DNA of 64,000 bases from Neoarius graeffei (Eukaryota; Chordata; Actinopteri; Siluriformes; Ariidae): NCBI RefSeq assembly GCF_027579695.1, contig NC_083587.1:55605021-55669020 (forward strand). The letters run 5' to 3'. Below the pieces are notes generated by a model that ran no database searches, was not told the origin of the DNA, and saw nothing but the letters and a program-made list of their open reading frames with translations. Positions 11,728 to 22,020 of the stretch are shown here, piece after piece. The stretch's first letter is position 1. Each line of letters starts with the position of its first letter. The position numbers and the translations under genes are program-made.

Positions 11728-12085
11728 CATCTCATCTCATCTCATCATCTCTAGCCGCTTTATCCTGTTCTACAGGGTCGCAGGCAAGCTGGAGCCTATC
11801 CCAGCTGACTACGGGCGAAAGGCGGGGTACACCCTGGACAAGTCGCCAGGTCATCACAGGGCTGACACATAGACACAGACAACCATTCACACTCACATTC
11901 ACACCTACGGTCAATTTAGAGTCACCAGTTAACCTAACCTGCATGTCTTTGGACTGTGGGGGAAACCGGAGCACCCGGAGGAAACCCACGCGGACACGGG
12001 GAGAACATGCAAACTCCACACAGAAAGACCCTCACCGGCCACGGGGCTCGAACCCAGACCTTCTTGCTGTGAGGCGACAGCGCTA
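11728..12085 (-). mobile_element. tRNA-derived SINE lacking its first ~25 bases
   Basis: Reverse-oriented. It starts with a CATCT tail and stops at GACAGCGCTA, so the first bases of the head, including the A-box, are missing. A perfect 12-bp duplication TACCTTCTAGCT (11716-11727 and 12086-12097) shows it inserted in this truncated form. Confidence 0.92.
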
Positions 12086-12291
12086 TACCTTCTAGCTATC
12101 TTCTGTAATCTAGTACTTGACAGATAATAGTATTGTGAACATTAGGAAATGACACAACCAGACATAAACCTGCCATATTGAAACTACACAAGACAAGAAC
12201 AAAAAGCCAAGAAGCCTTTCTTTATCACACACACTCAGGCACAGACAATTTCCGCCTCTGCATTTAACCCAACTGAAGCAGTGAACACATG

Positions 12292-12366
<75 letters not shown>
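12292..12366 (+). repeat. (CA)n microsatellite
   Basis: More than 35 uninterrupted CA units abutting the diverged SINE to its right. Frames reading it as Thr-His or Val-Cys repeats are artefacts. Confidence 0.95.
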
Positions 12367-12370
<4 letters not shown>

Positions 12371-12650
12371 CCAGGGCAGTGGGCAGCTAATGCTACAGCA
12401 CCTGGGGAGCAGTTGGGGGTTAGGTGCCTTGCTCAAGGGCACGTCAGCCCAACCTCAGGCCATGGCTGCCCCATGTTAACCTCACCACATGTCTTTGGAC
12501 TGTGGGGGAAACCGGAGCACCAGGAGGAAACCCACACAGACACAGGGAGAACATGCAAACTTCACACAGAAAGGCTCCTGTCGGCCGCTGTGCTCGAACC
12601 CAGAACCTTCTTGCTGTGAGGCAACAGTGCTAACCACTACACCACCCTAC
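12367..12650 (-). mobile_element. diverged SINE with variant body
   Basis: Reverse orientation. It shares GTTAGGTGCCTTGCTCAAGG with the copy at 9699-10048, then the common core CTTTGGACTGTGGGGGAAAC and head ...CCACTACACCACC. The (CA)n tract replaces its tail. Confidence 0.75.
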
Positions 12651-12679
12651 AAATAATTAAGGACAATCCAAAATGACAA

Positions 12680-14946
12680 TAGAATAGAATAGAATAGAAT
12701 AGAATAGAATAGAATAGAATGCCTTTATTGTCACTATACACATGTACAATGAGTTTAAAGCATCTCCAATAACAGTGCAAACAGCGTGGAGAGAGAGCGA
12801 GAGAGGAAGGAGGGAGAAAAAAAGGGGGGGTGTAAGGTGCACAGTCTGAGGTGTATGTGTTGTGTTACACATTATGGAGTGAGGTATTGCACATATAAAG
12901 TATTGCACAGAGACAGTCACATTATAAATTATTGCACGAGAGAGTCACATTATAAGATAAAATATTACACATTATGAAGTATTGCAAGGTAAGGTAAGGT
13001 GCACAGACTTGAGGTGTATGTGCTGTGTGTAAGGTGCACAGTCCTGAGGTGTATGTGTTGCGTTTCACATTATGGAGTGAGGTATTGCACATTATAAAAG
13101 TATTGCATAGAGAGAGTCACCTTATAAAGTACTGCACATTATAAATTAGTAAATAGTAAAATAGTAAAATAAATAGACTATAAAGTCAGAGCATATCCGA
13201 GTTCAGGGCGGTTATGGCTTTTGGAAAGAAGCTGTTTTTAAATCGATTTGTCTTTGTCCTGATGCACCTGTAGCGCCTCCCTGAGGGCAACAGGTCGAAC
13301 AGATCAAAGCCAGGGTGGGAGCTGTCCTTGATAATATTCTTAGCTCTGCTAAGGCAGTGGGAGGTGTAAATGTCCATCAGGGAGGGGAGAGGGCAGCCAA
13401 TGATCTTCTGTGCTGCCTTAACTACCCTCTGGAGCCTCTCCCTGTCTACAGCAGTGCAGCTGCCGTACCATACTGTAATACAGTACGTCAGCAGGCTCTC
13501 GATGGATGAGCTGTAGAAGGTCAGCAGCAGGTTGGAGTTTAGGTTGTACTTCCTGAGGACTCTCAGGAAGTGTAGCTGCTGAGCCTTCTTGGTGACTGCT
13601 GTAATGTTTGCTGACCAGGAGATGTCGGTGGAGATGAGGATGCTGAGAAACCGGAAGGTGTGGACCCTCTCCACATACACGTTGTTGATGTAGAGGGGGG
13701 CTAGGTCGATGCTGTGCTTCCTGAAGTCAACAATGAGCTCTTTGGTTTTCTTGGTGTTCAGAGCGAGGTTATTTTCTGAACACCAGGCTGCCAGCTTCAG
13801 GACCTCCTCTCTGTAGGCTGCCTCGTCTCCCTTTGAGATGAGTCCGACCACTGTGGTGTCGTCAGCAAACTTGACGATAAGGTTGTTGTTGTTGTGGGTC
13901 GGACTACAGTCGTGGGTGTAGAGGCAGTACAGGAGGGGGCTCAGCACACAGCCCTGTGGAGAGCCGGTGCTCAACGTGCGGGTGGAGGAGAAGTGGGGGC
14001 CAAGTCTCACAGTCTGGGGCCGGTTAGTAAGAAAGTCCTTTAACCAGGCACATGTGAGAGGGGGGAGCCCGAGAGTGTCCAGTTTTCTAATAAGGATGTC
14101 CGGGATTATTGTATTAAAAGCTGAACTGTAATCCACAAAGAGTATGCGGACGTAGCTCTGCTGATGCTCTAGGTGATTTAGCGCAGAGTGGAGAGCTACG
14201 GCAATGGCGTCCTCTGTGGATCTGTTTGTGCGATATGCGAACTGGTAGGGGTTGAAGTCTGGGGGGAGGTGGTCCTTGATGTGCTGAAGAACTAGTCTCT
14301 CGAAGCACTTCATGATTACCGGGGTGAGGACCACAGGACGGTAATCATTCAGGCTTGTGACGGGAGACTTCTTCGGCACTGGGATTATTGTTGCAGATTT
14401 TAGGCAGGGCGGGATGACTGCCTGAGCCAGGGAGAGGTTAAAGATCCTGGTGAAGGTAGGGGCGAGCTGGTGGGTGCACGCTCTGAGCACCTTACCAGGT
14501 ACACCATCTGGGCTGGCAGCTTTCTTGGGGTTCACTGCCAGGAGCACCCGTCTGACATCGTACTCCTGTACAGTGAAAGGAGTGGTGTAGGAACTGTGTG
14601 GTGGTGGGGGCAGGGCAGGAGCGGATGAGTGCTGCTGAGATGTTTCAAAGCGAGCAAAGAAGCGATTTAGCTCCTCTGCTAGCGGCGCACTCCAGTCTCC
14701 TGTTGGCACATCACAGTCTCTGAAGTTTGTGATGTCCTGAATGCCCTGCCACACCTCCCGTGTGTTGTTGCTGGACAGGTGGGACTCTATGCGCAGCCTG
14801 TGGTCCGCCTTGGCTTTATTTATCCCTCTTTTCAGATCAGCTCGAGCAGCTCTGTACAGAGCTCTATCACCTGACCTGAAGGCAGCATCACGAGCCCTGA
14901 GGAGTGAGCGGACCTGGCTGGTCATTGGACAATGATGATCAAGCAA
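12680..14946 (-). mobile_element. Rex1/CR1-type non-LTR retrotransposon, 5'-truncated
   Basis: Runs on the reverse strand from about 14946 to a (GAATA)n tail at 12680-12719, which is its 3' end. Between the tail and the reading frame lies about 0.45 kb of 3' untranslated sequence starting GCCTTTATTGTCACTATAC and containing internally repeated AAGGTGCACAG segments. The endonuclease half is missing, as is usual for LINE copies cut short during target-primed reverse transcription. Confidence 0.85.
13186..14946 (-). CDS. reverse transcriptase, 3' part of LINE ORF2 (Rex1/CR1 type)
   Basis: An open frame of about 586 codons with no internal stop. It carries reverse transcriptase blocks in order: DYRPVVLTPVIMK, LFVDYSSAFNTI (catalytic Asp), TGSPQGCVLSPLLY and the active-site KFADDTTVVGL. 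It ends with the thumb and C-terminal region (VWYGSCTAVDRERLQRVVKA and LLPSGRRYR). The product would copy its own RNA at a nicked target in the nucleus. The YSSAFNT motif matches the region used to detect fish Rex1. The annotated start is only the first ATG in frame; the native N-terminus with the APE endonuclease is absent, so this is a partial gene. Clade CR1/Rex1 is my reading from motifs. Confidence 0.85.
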   Translation of the reverse strand: MLDHHCPMTSQVRSLLRARDAAFRSGDRALYRAARADLKRGINKAKADHRLRIESHLSSNNTREVWQGIQDITNFRDCDVPTGDWSAPLAEELNRFFARFETSQQHSSAPALPPPPHSSYTTPFTVQEYDVRRVLLAVNPKKAASPDGVPGKVLRACTHQLAPTFTRIFNLSLAQAVIPPCLKSATIIPVPKKSPVTSLNDYRPVVLTPVIMKCFERLVLQHIKDHLPPDFNPYQFAYRTNRSTEDAIAVALHSALNHLEHQQSYVRILFVDYSSAFNTIIPDILIRKLDTLGLPPLTCAWLKDFLTNRPQTVRLGPHFSSTRTLSTGSPQGCVLSPLLYCLYTHDCSPTHNNNNLIVKFADDTTVVGLISKGDEAAYREEVLKLAAWCSENNLALNTKKTKELIVDFRKHSIDLAPLYINNVYVERVHTFRFLSILISTDISWSANITAVTKKAQQLHFLRVLRKYNLNSNLLLTFYSSSIESLLTYCITVWYGSCTAVDRERLQRVVKAAQKIIGCPLPSLMDIYTSHCLSRAKNIIKDSSHPGFDLFDLLPSGRRYRCIRTKTNRFKNSFFPKAITALNSDML

Positions 14947-14993
14947 ATGCCCTTCAACTATTTTTTGCCTAAAAATTCAGTGAATAATGTATT

Positions 14994-15192
14994 GGGGTGG
15001 CACAGTGATGTAGTGGTTAGTACTGTTGCCTCTCAACAAGAAGGTTCTGGGTTTGAACCTGACAGCCAACGAGGGGCCTTTCTGTGTGGAGTTTGCATGT
15101 TCTTCCCGTGTCTGTGTGGGTTTCCTCCGGGTGCTCCGGTTTCCCCTACAGTCCAAAGACATGCACTTAGGCTAACTGGCTACTCTAAATTT
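14994..15192 (+). mobile_element. SINE, 3'-truncated
   Basis: Forward head and core (GATGTAGTGGTTAGTACTG to ATGCACTTAGGCTAACTGG), then similarity stops. Several substitutions mark it as older. The 15193-15481 interval that follows holds nothing I recognise. Confidence 0.8.
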
Positions 15193-15477
15193 TCCATTGA
15201 TTAAGCTTGGAGAGTGCTGGGCTCTGCCAGTTTTAAATACTCTGGACGCACCAATGATGGACTGTTAAAATGTCATCAGTGGTGGCCCTACGGCCCTTGC
15301 TGGCTCTGGGGAAAAGAAAAATAATGGATGATCATTGGACTAAGCAGTGAACATTTTTTATACTTCCTAGCTAACAACTGTAAGTTAGCAGAACATTCTA
15401 ACAACCTTCATATTAATATTTTAATCTATTAAACTATTATTATAGCAGATGTTTTTATAAAACCTCAGTAACATACA

Positions 15478-15481
<4 letters not shown>

Positions 15482-15521
<40 letters not shown>

Positions 15522-15909
15522 GCGGCACGGTGGTGTAGTGGTTAGCGCTGTCGCCTCACAGCAAGAAGGTCCGGGTTCGAGCCCCGTGGCCGGCGAGGAC
15601 CTTTCTGTGCGGAGTTTGCATGTTCTCCCCGTGTCCGCGTGGGTTTCCTCCGGGTGCTCTGATTTCCCCCACAGTCCAAAGACATGCAGGTTAGGTTAAC
15701 TGGTGACTCTAAATTGACCGTAAGTGTGAATGGGTGTCTGTGTCTATGTGTCAGCCCTGTGATGACCTGGCGACTTGTCCAGGGTGTACCCCACCTTTCG
15801 CCCGTAGTCAGCTGGGATAGGCTCCAGCTTGCCTGCGACCCTGTAGAACAGGATAAAGCGGCTAGAGATAATGAGATGAGATGATATATATATATATATA
15901 TATATATAT
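15482..15909 (+). repeat. (AT)n tract split by a SINE insertion
   Basis: AT repeats at 15482-15519 and 15885-15909 flank the SINE, so it appears to have landed inside one microsatellite. A duplication inside an AT run cannot be delimited. Confidence 0.85.
15520..15883 (+). mobile_element. tRNA-derived SINE, GATGA-tail subfamily
   Basis: Near-consensus full-length copy from GGGCGGCACGGTGGTGTAG to GAGATAATGAGATGAGATG. A-box and B-box are intact and it differs little from the other young copies. Confidence 0.93.
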
Positions 15910-15995
15910 TGTAGTGTTAATGTTCAAACCAGCTAACTACCGTTTCTGATCATGAAAACCAGTGTGGCTAATACACACAGTCCTTCACAGGCCAA

Positions 15996-16431
15996 AACTG
16001 GCTGCAGTCCAGACCTGTCTCCCATTTAAAACATTTGGTGCATTATGAAGCCCAAAAAAAAAAAAGCAGACCCTGAACTGTTGAGAAATTGCATACCAAG
16101 CAAGAACGGGGCAACATTTCACTTTTAAAACTAGAGCAATTGGTCTCCTCAGTTCCTAAACATTTACAGTGTTGTTAAAAGTAGAGGTGATGCAACACAG
16201 TCCTAAACATGGCCCCGTCCCAACTTTTTTGAAATGTGTTGCTGGCATCAAATTCAAAATGAGCATATATTTTTCAAAAAACAATAAAATTTCTCAGTTT
16301 CAACATTTGCTATGTTGTCTTTGGACTATTTTCAATGAAATATAGGGTTTCCACAATTTGCAAATCATCGCATTCTGTTTTTTATTTACAGTTTACACAG
16401 CGTCCCAACTTTTTTGGAACTGAGGTTGTAT
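15996..16431 (+). mobile_element. Tc1/mariner-like element, 3' fragment
   Basis: The right end CCCAACTTTTTTGGAACTGAG plus GTTGTA is the inverted repeat of a fish mariner-type family. Upstream is a degraded end of a transposase (CTGCAGTCCAGACCTGTCTC encodes the SPDLS-type region before the catalytic Glu), broken by stops and an A run. The left half is missing. Confidence 0.75.
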
Positions 16432-17105
16432 AATAAACCGTAACAGAATGATCATAATAAAAAAATTTATGTCAACCTTCATGAGTTTATCACAAGGATT
16501 AAGATTACATGTTACTTTTGTACATATATTTTCTCCATCTTATAATTTGGTTTTCCATCAGACCAGCAAAATTGTTATTGAAAAAAAAATTGGCAGAATC
16601 AGACATACTGAAAAGAACATGTTTTCTTTTCGACTGCATGTTCAGAACGCTCCTCCACACCGGAGTCTAAACAACGTAACGGCTCCCATACGATGCGGCC
16701 CATTTGAGACAAAACAACCCGAGCCGCCGAAGTCAACAAACCGGAGTGGACGGGGCCACGTTTACTTCTTCACCCTCACTAGTGAGATTATGAGCAATAA
16801 ACAAAAAACCCACACCAGATGCACACTCCAAACAAAAGATGGTGAAAAAGAGGAGGAGTGAGGCCAAAGGTCAAGAAAAAAGGTGAAGAGAGCTGAGAAC
16901 ATCCAGCAGAAGACCCACCACAGAAAGACCTGCTGACCTAAGTTCCCCTGAAATGGGAACAGGTCCAAACATGCAGCAGCATGACTGGTTGTATACAAGA
17001 GTGAGATGCATGAAAAGATAATGAGAGGAAAAAAAAGCCATACATATGTCATATCCATTACATTTGCAAGCAGTGATAATATTCTGAGCATGGGTGTTTA
17101 TTTGA
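16432..17105. other. unassigned sequence
   Basis: About 670 bp. A 137-codon forward frame and overlapping reverse frames show no domain or codon signal I trust. Confidence 0.5.
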
Positions 17106-17310
17106 ATTAATTTATTCATTCATCTTCAGGGTCATGGTGGATCTGGAGCCTATCCTGGGAACACGAGGCAAAAATACATAAATACACACAGGCTCACCAC
17201 AGGGCACCATTCATACAATTTAACATAGCCAATCTACATGACATATCAGCATGTTTTTGGGAAACGAAAGAACCTGGAGAAAACCGATGAAGCTGGCGAT
17301 AACAATGTGG
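17106..17310 (-). repeat. old SINE-like fragment
   Basis: Contains TTCATTCATCTTCAGGGTCA, GGAGCCTATCCTGGGAACAC and CAGCATGTTTTTGGG, a distant relative of the SINE core in reverse orientation. Head not found. Confidence 0.55.
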
Positions 17311-17430
17311 AGCAAATGGAGCAAAACTGCACTTAGCCAATAAAATGTATTAATGAATTTCACACTGAGAGAGAAGAATTAGCGAGTTAATTTGCTAGTA
17401 ATGTTTCTGATTAAATAGCTAGCAGAATAA

Positions 17431-18248
17431 ACTCAACAAAAATAAAAACTTTACGCTCGTTTCAAAGTCAATAATTTGAACATTTTGGAAAATAGGTTTG
17501 AAATAACGATTGTATTCAATTATCTTGTCACTAAAGATGCTATAGCATACAGATCATGTTTGTCATGGAATCGGTTCCACCGGAAATGCGACGACAATGT
17601 CCATGATCAAAAACTGTGAGTCACAACTTAATGAAATCATGGCAATATCGGGTGTGTCCTCCATGGGTGTTCACAACTGCGATACAACGTCTCCTCATGG
17701 ATTGGATGATGCGTCTGAACACAGCTTGGGGAATGCGCCGCCATATTTGTACCAACATGGCACCAAGCTCCTGCAAGTTCTGTGGAGGGTTCCAGTGGTT
17801 CCTGTGGTGCCAGTTTGATGGAGACGTGTCTGGAGATTATGGATGGTCTGTCGACTGCATCCCATAACCCTCGCAACGTCAGTGACGGATGTTCCAGTAT
17901 TCAGCATGCCAATGGCACGTTCACGCTGAATGTTTGACAGTCGTGGCATTGCAAATTAACGAATAATTAACCATAAAACCTTGTTTTTTTTAGATGACAC
18001 TCTACTCTGCTACCGTGAGATCAACTGCACGTGTATCAATAGGTCACGTCACTTGTGTCACATGGAAACGTGATTTTAGCGTGCAGTGCTCTCGCACGTG
18101 CTACGTAGGCCCGACCAGTAGAATGAATGTGTGATGTAATGCCCTTGACAATGCATTTAACCATAATCACAACAAGAACTCTTTCAAGAAAAGTTTCTAA
18201 ACACTATTTGAAAAATAATGAGTGTCAAGTTTTTATTTTTGCTGATTA
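17431..18248 (-). mobile_element. Tc1-like element with internal deletion
   Basis: Ends ACTCAACAAAAATAAAAACT (left) and the inverse AAGTTTTTATTTTTGCTGAT (right) match. On the reverse strand a start-proximal frame (MPRLSNIQRERAIGMLN..VMGCSRQTIHNL) is the helix-turn-helix DNA-binding region of a Tc1-type transposase. It runs, after a jump, into sequence resembling the C-terminal end (RRRCIAVVNTHGGHTR-like, out of frame). The catalytic DDE domain is deleted, so this is a non-autonomous derivative of about 0.8 kb. Confidence 0.75.
17695..17949 (-). pseudogene. Tc1-type transposase remnant (HTH plus C-terminal tail)
   Basis: An 84-codon frame. Residues 1-45 form the N-terminal paired-like helix-turn-helix (RERAIGMLNTGTSVTDVARV, then SRQTIHNL), which in the intact family binds the inverted repeats. 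A TGTTGTTGT-like stretch marks the deletion junction; what follows is the transposase C-terminal region in a wrong frame. No catalytic residues remain. It could at most make a DNA-binding fragment. Confidence 0.7.
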
Positions 18249-19236
18249 TATTTTGATAGATTGGCTAGCTAGCGAACCTTTAAAACCTACTTAGTACCAC
18301 CACCAACCTTGCTGGAGGAGGGTATGTTTTCGCCTCCATTCATTTGTTTGTTATCCCCCGCCCAAACAGCGGGGGATATAGAAATGGGTTCCGTCCGTCC
18401 CTCCGTCCAGCCGGCTGTCTGTCTGTCTGCTCACGTTTTCGTTTCTGGGCCATATCTTTAAAACTATTGAAGATATCTTCATGAAACTTTGTATACATAT
18501 CAAGCAACATGTGAACTGGTGCCTTTTGCTATTTTGGATTTTTTTTGAAAAAAAAAGTATTTTTCAAATATTTACATAAAAAATAGATTTTGACTTAATT
18601 TCTAAGAGCAATGTTCGTTTCCGGAGCATATATCCAAAACTATTCATGATACGGATTTGAAACTTGGTATACATGTTAACAAGGTGATGTAGATGTGCCT
18701 TTTCATACTAAGAAATTAGAGACATTTTAATTTTTCATGTTTCCATGGAAACAATTTCAGACTTAGTCTCTCAGGTTAGTCTTAGGGGTAGGTTTTGTTT
18801 CCGGAGCAGAACTTGAAAACTATGAGTGTTATGGTCTTGAAAGTTGGTATATGCGTTGATTAAGTAATGTATATGTGTCTTTTGATACTAAGAAATGTGA
18901 GAAATTTTAATTTTTAGTTCACTTGGGACAAAGGTCTGGTGGGTTTATGCCATGGGCTGCTGAGGTCAGTGTAAAGAGGTCGGGTTGGTTTCCTGCAGCA
19001 GAACTTGAAAACTGTGACAAATAATATCTTGAAATTTGGTATATAGTTGTTGGTATATAGGGTGGGGAATATAGATGACTCTGTCTTCTTGTTTAGCTTT
19101 TTTCCAATGTAACTAAAAAAGTAGTGAATGGATTTTGATGAAATTTGGAGGAAAGGTGGGCCACGGGCCAAGGAACAATTGCTTAGATTTTGATGCAAAT
19201 CCGGATATGTGTGTGCATCCAGGATCCAGATATGTA

Positions 19237-20840
19237 CAGTGGTGCTTGAAAGTTTGTGAACCCTTTAGAATTTTCTATATTTCTGCATAAATATGACCTA
19301 AAACATCATCAGATTTTCACACAAGTCCTAAAAGTAGATAAAGAGAACCCAGTTAAACAAATGAGACAAAAATATTATACTTGGTCATTTATTTATTGAA
19401 GAAAATGATCCAATATTACATATCTGTGTCAAAAGTATGTGAACCTCTAGGATTAGCAGTTAATTTGAAGGTGAAATTAGAGTCAGGTGTTTTCAATCAA
19501 TGGGATGACAATCAGGTGTGAGTGGGCACCCTGTTTTATTTAAAGAACAGGGATCTATCAATGTCTGATCTTCACAACACATGTTTGTGGAAGTGTATCA
19601 TGGCACGAACAAAGGAGATTTCTGAGGACCTCAGAAAAAGTGTTGTTGATGCTCATCAGGCTGGAAAAGGTTACAAAACCATCTCTAAAGAGTTTGGACT
19701 CCACCAATCCACAGTCAGACAGATTGTGTACAAATGGAGGAAATTCAAGATCATTGTTACCCTCCCCAGGAGTGGTCGACCAACAAAGATCACTCCAAGA
19801 GCAAGGCGTGTAATAGTTGGCGAGGTCACAAAGGACCCCAGGGTAACTTCTAAGCAACTGAAGGCCTCTCTCACATTGGCTAATGTTAATGTTCATGAGT
19901 CCACCATCAGGAGAACACTGAACAACAATGGTGTGCATGGCAGGGTTGCAAGGAGAAAGCCACTGCTCTCCAAAAAGAACATTGCTGCTCATCTGCAGTT
20001 TGCTAAAGATCATGTGGACAAGCCAGAAGGCTATTGGAAAAATGTTTTGTGGACGGATGAGACCAAAATAGAACTTTTTGGTTTAAATGAGAAGCATTAT
20101 GTCTGGAGAAAGGAAAACACTGCATTCCAGCATAAGAACCTTATCCCATCTGTGAAACATGGTGGTGGTAGTATCATGGTTTGGACCTGTTTTGCTGCAT
20201 CTGGGCCAGGACAGCTTGCCATCATTGATGGAACAATGAATTCTGAATTATACCAGCGAATTCTAAAGGAAAATGTCAGGACATCTGTCCATGAACTGAA
20301 TCTCAAGAGAAGGTGGGTCATGCAGCAAGACAACGACCCTAAGCACACAAGTCGTTCTACCAAAGAATGGTTAAAGAAGAATAAAGTTAATGTTTTGGAA
20401 TGGCCAAGTCAAAGTCCTGACCTTAATCCAATGGAAATGTTGTGGAAGGACCTGAAGCGAGCAGTTCATGTGAGGAAACCCACCAACATCCCAGAGTTGA
20501 AGCTGTTCTGTATGGAGGAACGGGCTAAAATTCCTCCAAGCTGGTGTGCAGGACTGATCAACAGTTACCGCAAACGTTTAGTTGCAGTTATTGCTGCACA
20601 AGGGGGTCACACCAGGTACTGAAAGCAAAGGGTCACATACTTTTGCCACTCACAGACGTGATATTGGTTCATTTTCCTCAATAAATAAATGACCAAGTAT
20701 CATACATTCGTCTCATTTGTTTAACTGGGTTCTCTTTATCTACTTTTAGGACTTGTGTGAAAATCTGATGATGTTTTAGGTCATGTTTATGCAGAAATAT
20801 AGAAAATTCTAAAGGGTTCACAAACTTTCAAGCACCACTG
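19237..20840 (+). mobile_element. Tc1 transposon copy 1, apparently intact
   Basis: A 1604-bp element bounded by TA (19235-19236 and 20841-20842), starting CAGTGGTGCTTGAAAG and ending CTTTCAAGCACCACTG. The inverted repeats are about 200 bp, with an outer and an inner direct repeat containing GTATGTGAACC-like lines (IR/DR layout). Compared with copies 2 and 3 the inner left repeat lacks a few bases (CTGTGTCAAAAG instead of CTGTGAGTGGCAAAAG). It sits inside the degenerate tandem array. Confidence 0.95.
19600..20622 (+). CDS. Tc1-family DD34E transposase, intact
   Basis: A 340-residue protein, the usual length for fish Tc1 transposases. It would cut and paste the element at TA sites in the nucleus. 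The N-terminal part has two helix-turn-helix regions (SEDLRKSVVDAHQAGKGYK; then STVRQIVYKWRKF and a GRP motif in RSGRPTKIT). The catalytic Asp lies in LWTDETKIELFG, the second in MQQDNDPKHTS and the Glu in DLNPMEMLW, 34 residues after the second Asp. I chose the ATG of MARTKEISEDL because copies 2 and 3 share it and it gives the family length; the frame is open 26 codons further upstream. No stop or frameshift, unlike the other two copies. Confidence 0.93.
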   Translation: MARTKEISEDLRKSVVDAHQAGKGYKTISKEFGLHQSTVRQIVYKWRKFKIIVTLPRSGRPTKITPRARRVIVGEVTKDPRVTSKQLKASLTLANVNVHESTIRRTLNNNGVHGRVARRKPLLSKKNIAAHLQFAKDHVDKPEGYWKNVLWTDETKIELFGLNEKHYVWRKENTAFQHKNLIPSVKHGGGSIMVWTCFAASGPGQLAIIDGTMNSELYQRILKENVRTSVHELNLKRRWVMQQDNDPKHTSRSTKEWLKKNKVNVLEWPSQSPDLNPMEMLWKDLKRAVHVRKPTNIPELKLFCMEERAKIPPSWCAGLINSYRKRLVAVIAAQGGHTRY

Positions 20841-21017
20841 TATGTGGATCCACGATTTTTTGATCTGTTCCCAACATAGCTCAAAAAGTAGTGGAGATTT
20901 TGATAAAACTTGGTGTACAGCTTCAGTATTATCCTAGGTTCAAGTGATCTGATTTTGATATTGATAATATGTGGCTTGACGGAAGCATGCACTCTACCAA
21001 GTGCCTTTCTAGTTTGT

Positions 21018-22012
21018 AAGTGTATTCCATTCCTTAAGCCATAGGCTTATAGCTGAATGGATTAATCTGAAAAACAAATAAATGCTCAAGATCTATAATG
21101 TTTTTAATGTAGAGTAGATTAGCATGACCCCACAACCCTCGACATAGAAGTTCATGAACGATGGCGTCACCCTCTGGTTAAGGGTCTGGACATCAATGAC
21201 CTGCTTGATGAAGGTCAATTAAAAGCTGCCGTCAGGTTAACTACAGGCTCCTCAAAGCGGGAAGGAGAGAACCAAATGGTGTTTGCTTTCAGGCCAGGAA
21301 ATTCTGGCTACTTCCTACCCTGAAGGTGTCATCAATCTTCAATTAGACTGTGTGTATATCTGAGAGGGAGTAAATACATCCATGTGTTAGTGTGGGTTCA
21401 TAGCAAATCACTGCTGAGGTCTTCATGGATTTGGAAATGTGGCTAAACCATACTACACCACAGCAGAACAGAAGAGAAGAAAATGTTAATTTAAAAAAAT
21501 GCACAGTTATACTTTCTCAGATGTCCTGGAAATATCTGCACCCAGTTCTTCAGTAATGTCACAACGGAGGTGGAATTTTGTTATATTCAACAAAATCCTG
21601 GAAATTATTTAACGAATTAAACCTAATAGGTGCATGCTGTTAGAGGAATATAATCAACAGAATGGTGTGATGCAGTATGCAGAAGTCTTTTATTCCTCTT
21701 ACACCACAACAAATTTAGAGTAACATTGAAAGTTGCAGAATTAAGCAATGTCACATGAGCAGGAGTGATGATATACTGGATATCGGCATGGCTGTGATTC
21801 ATCCTAGACCACAGGCTGAGTGCATGTCTGCTAGTGCGATATTTCTTGTATACAACAGTTCTCTCAATAAGTAATTAACTAAGGGAGTAACTGGCATTTT
21901 GGACACAATCTGGCCAGACATTTTGTTTATTTTTGCTCTGTTAGTGGAAATAGATCCTGAAGAAGCCACATTCACATGTGCTTTATAGCATGTCGGATAG
22001 TTGGCTAGCTAG
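21018..22012. other. unassigned sequence
   Basis: About 1 kb with no repeat ends, RNA gene or recognisable protein. Possibly unique host DNA. Confidence 0.5.
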
Positions 22013-22020
22013 CTCACAAT

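Larger units (their letters stand above)
18350..21017 (+). repeat. degenerate tandem array, ~180-bp unit, split by Tc1 copy 1
   Basis: Four related units begin near 18434, 18609, 18791 and 18982. Each has a GTTTC(C/T)GGAGCA-like line, AAAACTAT, TTGAAA(C/G)TTGGTATA and CTTTTgaTACTAAGAAA. Two weaker units (AAAAGTAGTG..GATTTTGATGAAA) sit near 19112 and 20882, on either side of the transposon. The left part has GGGGGATATAGAAATGGG and a GTCTGT run. Unit spacing is roughly 175-190 bp. No coding meaning is visible. Confidence 0.65.

Noticed and set aside
12110-12619. Frames with long Val-Cys or Thr-His runs
   Set aside because: Translation of the (CA)n microsatellite.
16448-17119. Forward 137-codon and reverse 82-109-codon frames
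   Set aside because: They overlap one another on both strands and match no family I recognise.
19558-20363. Reverse frames of 67-151 codons over Tc1 copy 1 (and equivalents at copies 2 and 3)
   Set aside because: Shadows of the transposase frame; conserved only because the coding strand is.
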